Assembly: GCA_029962745.1 (NCBI GenBank)
Contig: CM057165.1
Coordinates: 24,517,202-24,581,201, forward strand
Length of the DNA: 64,000 bases
Direction of reading: 5' to 3'
Origin: Echinometra lucunter
Lineage: Eukaryota; Echinodermata; Echinoidea; Camarodonta; Echinometridae
The notes below the pieces were generated by a model that made no database searches, was not told where the DNA came from, and saw only the letters and a program-made list of their open reading frames with translations. Shown piece by piece: positions 58,220 to 64,000 of the stretch (position 1 is the first letter of the stretch; each line of letters starts with the position of its first letter). A program made the position numbers and the translations under genes.

Positions 58220-59959
58220 ATGGCGAGTCTCTTCGAGTCTTTTGGAATTAAGTGTGAGGAGTGTGGAAAAGAAGGCCGTGATTCGACACAAGGGTACAAA
58301 GTAATTGAACAACGCCATTTATGTCCAACGTGTGCCCGCAATCTCGCCAGTGCCATTTTGGCAGATGTGTCCAATGCAGCTATCAAGTGGCCGTGCCCAA
58401 AGCACAAGCAACAAGAAGTTAAAATATTTTGCTGCCAGTGCAAAGTGGCAATGTGCCACACTTGTGCCTTGACATCTCACAATGGACATCAGATGCAAGA
58501 CATCGAGAGGTTCTTCGCTGAGAAGAGAGAAAGTGTGAAGAAAGATGTCGAAGAGATTACGGCAAAGCAGATCGAGACGCAAAACTTCCTGGAGGACATA
58601 GAGCGCTGCTCGCTAGCGATAGATGGCCACTTTAAAGACATAAAGGATAAAATATCGGCCACATTTCAGATAAAGTCGCATGATCGGGAAGAGCGAAAGA
58701 CTGCAGCAATTGCAAGGGTAAACACAGAAGCAGAAGAACTAATAAGACAGATCAAAGATAGACGTCAAGTAGACCTTGCAGAAATCAATGAAAGATATGA
58801 CAGAGAACGTGAAACACTGGTTAAAAATCAAGACACTGTTCTTTCAGAGTTAAGTGATATCGTTAGCAATGCTCGTCGAATGACGTCGGACGTCAAGACC
58901 TCGGCAGGGGCCACTAACGCTGAGTTGGAGAGCGCAGCTGCACTTGCAGAGTCCATCATAGTTGATTGTGATGGGAAAACATTCCACGAGAAAGTTGCCA
59001 AGTTTCATGAGACAGGTATAGAGAAATTACCCCGTCTGGATCACGATCATCTTGATACGCTCTTAAAGGTGGCAAAGAGAGTACGTTTCAAGAGAGTGGA
59101 CGACGAACAAAGTATTGGAACATTGACTGGAAAGAAAGCTTCCTTTGAGATGGTCAGGACTGTCAATATTTCTCCAGATATCCTGGAGCCATTTCTTCTA
59201 GGAGCAATAGATGACCAGGCAGTGGTCTTTCGCAGTGGATCGGCACTGTACACAGTGAACACTGAATCCGGGGCTACGGAAACATTGATGGCCGACAAGG
59301 AGAGTAGAGGCATTTGGGATTTAGCAGTTCTCCCTGAAAAGGGTTTTGTTTACAGTGATTACAAAGCCGGGTTGCTGCAGATCTGTGACAAAGATGGGAA
59401 CGAAGAGAGGTCAGTAGTTTTACCTGACGATGAATCCCGTTTTGCCCTTCTCGCTGTCGACAGAGAAGGCAAGGTACTTGCTACTAGCCCCAACAGTGGA
59501 GAAATCCATGTGGTAGACCCTAAGGCTGGATCACATCTTCACACCATCATGGACATAGAAAGTAAACCAGTCGTGGGTTGCGAGACATTTGCTAACGGAG
59601 ATATCGCAGTTTGCTCTGAAAGCTCGGATATCTCCAGAATCCTTCGAGAAACGGGAGAAGTCCAAATGAAACTTTCATTGGCTGATTGGAGCCGAAGAAT
59701 TGATTTTCACGTCGGCCCAGATGACATGATCTACGTCACATATCGTACTTCTGCAAACCAAGAATACACCGGCTGTGTAAGTCTCGTCTCCCCAGACGGA
59801 GTTGTGCAGAGAGAAAGGGTGATCGAGTTTCCAACGTCTTCTGTCTATCGCTATCGTCCAAGATGCATCGTTCCCGTCCCCGGTACAGTCATCATCCTGA
59901 ATGGAAACGTCCTTCTTATTTACGAGCAAATGCCTGGAATCACTGATCTCTACGTTTGA
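58220..59959 (+). CDS. TRIM-like B-box / beta-propeller protein, gene 3
   Basis: Intact, intronless, 579 residues. Cys pairs 12/15 and 35/38. The B-box 2 ligands match gene 1 (C59, H62, C71, C74, C79, C82, H87, H90). Coiled coil at about 93-270. C-terminal propeller with RGIWDLAVLPEKGFVYSDY and a final VPGTVIILNGNVLLIYEQ strand. No RING. Residues 1-62 equal gene 1 apart from S52N, but from residue 64 on it is much more diverged from genes 1 and 2, especially in the coiled coil (residues ~130-220). It lies on the same strand, downstream of the intact MCT gene. No upstream RNA-processing signals are needed, since the frame is complete. Confidence 0.85.
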   Translation: MASLFESFGIKCEECGKEGRDSTQGYKVIEQRHLCPTCARNLASAILADVSNAAIKWPCPKHKQQEVKIFCCQCKVAMCHTCALTSHNGHQMQDIERFFAEKRESVKKDVEEITAKQIETQNFLEDIERCSLAIDGHFKDIKDKISATFQIKSHDREERKTAAIARVNTEAEELIRQIKDRRQVDLAEINERYDRERETLVKNQDTVLSELSDIVSNARRMTSDVKTSAGATNAELESAAALAESIIVDCDGKTFHEKVAKFHETGIEKLPRLDHDHLDTLLKVAKRVRFKRVDDEQSIGTLTGKKASFEMVRTVNISPDILEPFLLGAIDDQAVVFRSGSALYTVNTESGATETLMADKESRGIWDLAVLPEKGFVYSDYKAGLLQICDKDGNEERSVVLPDDESRFALLAVDREGKVLATSPNSGEIHVVDPKAGSHLHTIMDIESKPVVGCETFANGDIAVCSESSDISRILRETGEVQMKLSLADWSRRIDFHVGPDDMIYVTYRTSANQEYTGCVSLVSPDGVVQRERVIEFPTSSVYRYRPRCIVPVPGTVIILNGNVLLIYEQMPGITDLYV

Positions 59960-60930
59960 ACAGAGACTGGATGGAGCAACATACTGAATTCTCGACAAAC
60001 GTGTATTGTCAAAGAGAGTGCTAATGAGGGACAGTGAGGCTCTAAAATTTATTTTGACACTCCGCTCACGTATCTTGATCTCTTCTGTCTTCTGTTTGTA
60101 CCTTAACCCTGAAGTGCGTCGTTTTGAATGTTGGAAGTACATCTGAAACCTAACATCTATGATCTGTTATATTTAAAGCAATAGCATTGTCAAAGAAATC
60201 GGCTAGAAGTTATTCTGAATGGTTGATTTCTCTGTTGTTACCATGAAATGCTAGTTGAACAAGACTTGTAAATCATCATGAATGTTCTTTATCAACATGT
60301 TTAATGATTATTATGATTCTTTATGTGTTGTTCATTACAACAAACTAAAAAAATGGTGATTTCCCTTCTAAATATTTCTATGAATATAAATACATAAAGA
60401 AAACGGGAAATAACTTCCTTCCAGAAGATTCTTCGATTATATAACATTGTTGATAAAATTAATGATGTATATTGTGAGGTTTTGAAAACATCCGTATTAA
60501 AAGAAAGTGACAGAATCTTGCTGAAAGCAATGACAAGCACTGAACATTATTTGTAATGTGCCTCTAGAGCACTTCTTTACATCCACAGCGAACAGCTATT
60601 CCTGTTTTGCTGGTGTTTAGGAGTAACAAGAATGGGAAGTCTCACAAATTGTTTCTCGCCTCCTGACCTATGACTTCTCTTGAAGCGGAAAGGAGATACA
60701 TATCGATTGTTTCCGGTCCTTAGGAAATGATGAAAACCATGGAAAAATACGTCTTGTTTGTTCTGTAAAATTTCAGTTCCTCAGCAATGACCAAAAAAAA
60801 AAAAAAAAAAATTGTTCCATAACAGCCATAACGTCGGTAACAAAAGTATTTTCGGCGTGTGCAAACATGGATATACTGGACATTCTCCTATAAAACTCTA
60901 TTTATAAACTGTCCACAAAGTAATGATGAT
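59960..60930 (+). other. Probable 3' UTR of TRIM gene 3 and intergenic DNA
   Basis: No frame is supported. An ATTAAA at 60496-60501 is a possible polyadenylation signal. An A run lies at 60784-60811. Confidence 0.35.
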
Positions 60931-60934
60931 AATG

Positions 60935-61481
60935 ATAATTATTTCGTTCTTGTATAGCGTATAACACATAGACTTTGGATATCAAATTATTCCTGCATTC
61001 GCTCCAGCATACGTAGCACTTAGTGCTTTCAAGGGATCAACCAGGGGGTGTTTCATAAAGCTGTTCCTAAAGTTACGTATCCCTTTACGAACGACTTCAA
61101 TATTATAAAGTGCCAAATGGGATGCCTAAAGTTTTTCTTGACGTTTATACAAAGTGTGAGTGCATTTCCCATAACCTCAATTAAATTGTGGCAAAACATA
61201 TACTTCGCAATAAAAATGTTTATAAAGAGAAGTAATGTTGATCTACGTCTGCATATTGCACCTTTAGCTGTTGCGATATATAATGACAGAGAATTCCATT
61301 TGGCTTGCCATATTCAGGTCGTTCGTAAAGTCATTCGTAACTTTACGAACAGCTTTATGAAACACACCCAGGTATCCACTTACTATACACCTCGGTCGAA
61401 TGTGGCAAATGTAGATAGAACCCCTTATCTTGTGGTTCACGGTCCGAAGACTTATCCACTAGACTACAACACCTCTACCTG
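60935..61481 (-). mobile_element. SINE relative split by a hairpin MITE
   Basis: 60935-61043 and 61371-61481 together resemble the SINE at 15211-15474 (shared 'gtcgaatgtggcaaatgtag' and 'gacttatccact'). The Pol III boxes are degraded here. Confidence 0.6.
61044..61370. mobile_element. Hairpin MITE, GGGTGTTTCATAAAGCTGTTC subtype
   Basis: The ends GTGTTTCATAAAGCTGTTC and GAACAGCTTTATGAAACAC are inverted, with GTTACG/CGTAAC and TTTACGAACGAC/GTCGTTCGTAAA pairing further in. It is inserted into the SINE relative. Confidence 0.75.
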
Positions 61482-61816
61482 TAGTGGGACATTGGCTTGT
61501 CGTCCATGATGGTTCAAACTAAAAAAATAAGAAGAGTACTAATATTGCAAATGTAGTAATCTTGACCATGTGTGGCACCCTTTGAATTCAGAACTGTAAA
61601 TTTGAGTGATGAAATCAACCATTTAGAAATTTGGCAAGGATGCGATATCATATAGAGCTATTTCGAAGAAATGATTTGGGTTTTTTTTTAACAGAGACGA
61701 TTTACTGTATAGTATACTTATATTGTTTACATTGTATATAACATCATAATATGAAATGGAAATAATTTTTCCCACTGTTCGCATACTGCCGCATCTCTCT
61801 ACCCCACCCTCCCCCC

Positions 61817-61856
<40 letters not shown>

Positions 61857-61858
61857 CC
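61817..61858. repeat. (CT)n microsatellite
   Basis: About 17 CT units. Confidence 0.9.
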
Positions 61859-62085
61859 TTTCCTGTTTATTATCTATTTTTCTTTTCTTTTCTTCGTTTT
61901 CTATCGTTCATTGTCTTCTCCTTTTTTTCCTTACCCAAGGCAATGTAACCTCTTCCCTTCATAGTTTTGCATACATGAAGGCCATCGGCGGGAACTACTT
62001 GTGATGAATTGACTGTAACAATTGTTCTTGTAATACATTTCATTTTTACCTGTTCTACGCAAGATGTTGTGCATCGGTCCTGTAA

Positions 62086-62830
62086 ATAAAACCATTCAAA
62101 TCAAAATGATAAATGAAATTGCGTATGGAAAAATGAATGTCTCCCTCTGCGTTCTTGCTTAAAAGGTAAGGTAAAGAATTAAACTAGCGAAAGGGAGATA
62201 CAGATGAGAAGAATTGGGTGACAAAGTAAAATAAGGAGATATAATCAGAGATAGAGAGGCAAATAGCTGAGGGGAGAGATGGTTGAACAGAGAAGTACAG
62301 AAAAGGGGGGAGAGAGACAGAGACACGGAGACCGCGAAACACAGACATACAGACTGAGAGAGAGAGAGAGAGAGAGAGATTAAATAGCTTGTCATGATAT
62401 TCACGACAATTTGTCTAAACATATGAATTTTGCAAAAAGGTACATTGCAGAGGAGGTGCTTAATAATGATGTCCAAGTCACACCAGTGAATATAATCGAC
62501 AAAAACTTGGCCATTCGCGGTAATCATGTTAATGGTATTTTTATCTCTTTTTTTTCGGTCTGCAATTGCTCTTGTAACGGGCTCCGCAGTATATGATAGG
62601 GTGCTTAGTAGCAACAGAGATGACCAATCTTCGAAATTGATTTTAAATGATAATGGCGCAGAAAGTTAAAAGGTTTGTGATTGAAGACGTTTAATGGCCT
62701 ATGCAATACCTGCAAAATAAATTATCATTTATGCAGGAAGAGCAAGTGCAAGAAAAAGGTTTCATTTTATGCTGCATAAAGTATCTTAACATTTTCTTTT
62801 AAATTGATTAATTTGGGATTTTTGATGTCA
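62086..62830. other. Intergenic with GA-rich stretch
   Basis: A GA repeat at 62357-62380. No supported exon. Confidence 0.5.
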
Positions 62831-62836
62831 AATTTT

Positions 62837-63125
62837 CTCTACCTCTCCATCCCTCTATCTCTTCCCTCCCTCTGTCTCTCCCCTCTCTCTCTCTCTCTGT
62901 CAATGTCTGTCCGCCTCTCTCTCTCTCCCTCTCTCTCTCTCCCTCTCTCTCCCTCTCTCCCTCTCTCTCTCTCCCTCTCTCTCTCCCTCTCTGTCTCTCT
63001 GTCCCTCTCTGTCTCTCTCCCTCTCTCCCTCTCTTTCTCTCTCCCTCTCTTTCTCTCTCTTTCCAGCTCTCTATTCTCTGTCTGCTTTCCTCTGTCTCTG
63101 TCTCTGTCTCTCTCCCTCCCTTTCA
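62837..63125. repeat. CT-rich low-complexity tract
   Basis: Nearly 290 bases of CTCTCT/CCCTCT units with occasional TGTCT. The long Ser/Leu and Arg/Glu frames over it are artefacts. Confidence 0.95.
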
Positions 63126-63224
63126 CTCTCCGTCCCTATATAGTCGCGAATTGTCTTTAACTCCCAGCGGTTTGAAGCATTTCCAAAAACATATACATCT
63201 TAAGGGGAAATTCGCCCTTTCTTT

Positions 63225-64000
63225 CTCCATCCTGCTTCCCCCCCCCCCCTCTTCTCCCTTCCTCTTCCCTCCCCTTCTCCATATCACTTTCCACCCTCCC
63301 TCTCTCTCTTTCCTCACTCTCTTTTTTTTTCAATACCCTCGTACACACCCTGTACACACACCCAAGCACAAAAATTATCGGTATATTTCTTTTGCTTTCA
63401 ACACCTTCCATAATACATTCCCCTCTGTTCTCACTGCCCTTCCGTTGAAGAAAAATTAAAACATGAAGAAATGCAAGAGTCAGATTAAAATTGCTATCTC
63501 ATTCTATTTACAAATCATTTCATATCATGGCAATGAATACAAAAATGAAGCTCACTGCTGTACGTGACATAAGAAATTTAGCTTTTACATTTGATTTTAT
63601 ATACATCGTGTATGTGTTGTACAATGTACATGATAATCACAGACCACTAATCAATAATAAAAGAGTGCGAAATACAAAACTCGCACTTAACAATATGTTT
63701 GATGTAACAGATATTACATCAGATATAATCTTTATAAATCTAAGCATTAAACAATCTTCTTATACCTTAAGGCCGCCGCACACTATACGATCCGACTGAG
63801 ATCCGATTTCGAAAATACATGTATGTGTTATTGCATTTGAAATGAGTATTCAGTCATTGAAACTGTTTCTTCAAAAAAATCTTAATGATAAAAGACCTGA
63901 CTGGTCGTATGAATACTAAAATCGAAATTCCAGGCTATTGCAAGTCTACCTGTGCGAGGAAAGGCGAAATCATCGGCGAATCGTAGTGACGTCTTAGCAG
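63225..64000. other. Intergenic, nothing recognised
   Basis: A short C run near 63239 and pyrimidine-rich sequence, then AT-rich DNA with no supported gene. Confidence 0.4.

Noticed and set aside
61048..61509. A 153-residue plus-strand frame
   Set aside because: It runs through a hairpin MITE and a SINE relative, with no domain or splice support.

Overview
The window looks like metazoan genomic DNA, most likely echinoderm and probably sea urchin (inference). It is AT-rich, with introns bounded by GT/AG, very dense short inverted-repeat transposons with poly-G/poly-C runs, tRNA-derived SINEs, many microsatellites and a 500-base assembly gap (39468-39967). It contains TRIM-like B-box/beta-propeller genes of a kind expanded in echinoderms and other invertebrate deuterostomes. 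No bacterial operon, CRISPR array, rRNA or functional tRNA gene is visible.

Layout. 1-443 holds the last coding exon of an unrecognised gene, followed by its 3' UTR. 3.7-8.3 kb (minus) carries TRIM-like gene 1, and 14.7-17.4 kb (minus) a broken monocarboxylate-transporter-like (MCT, SLC16) gene, psi-A. 19.5 kb (minus) has one orphan exon of another MFS transporter. 21.1-29.3 kb (minus) is a second copy of the TRIM segment with a 3.9-kb foldback transposon inside it. 30.4-33.3 kb (minus) is a second broken MCT gene, psi-B. 37.7-43.8 kb (plus) holds a spinster-like MFS transporter interrupted by the gap. 47.7-51.9 kb (plus) is an apparently intact four-exon MCT gene of about 550 residues. 58.2-60.0 kb (plus) is TRIM-like gene 3. 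The last 4 kb is low-complexity, with no gene that I can support.

The main structural result is that an MCT-then-TRIM pair, always in the same relative orientation, occurs three times. Two copies are on the minus strand with dead MCT genes, and one is on the plus strand with a live MCT gene. An MFS exon or gene lies upstream of two of the three. TRIM gene 1 is a mosaic. Its 5' flank and first ~60-90 codons match gene 3, while the rest of the gene and its 3' flank match gene 2, so a ~6-kb C-type block (about 8.1-14.25 kb) sits between two B-type blocks.

Because the segments are duplicated, several transposons can be compared with their own empty sites in the same window: a foldback element (copy B only), an LTR retrotransposon (copy A only), and a hAT-type composite and a piggyBac-type MITE (copy C only). 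The remaining intergenic DNA is largely short nonautonomous elements. These include several hairpin families with conserved centres or internal motif arrays, described one by one below. All comparisons were made by eye; no alignment or database search was run.
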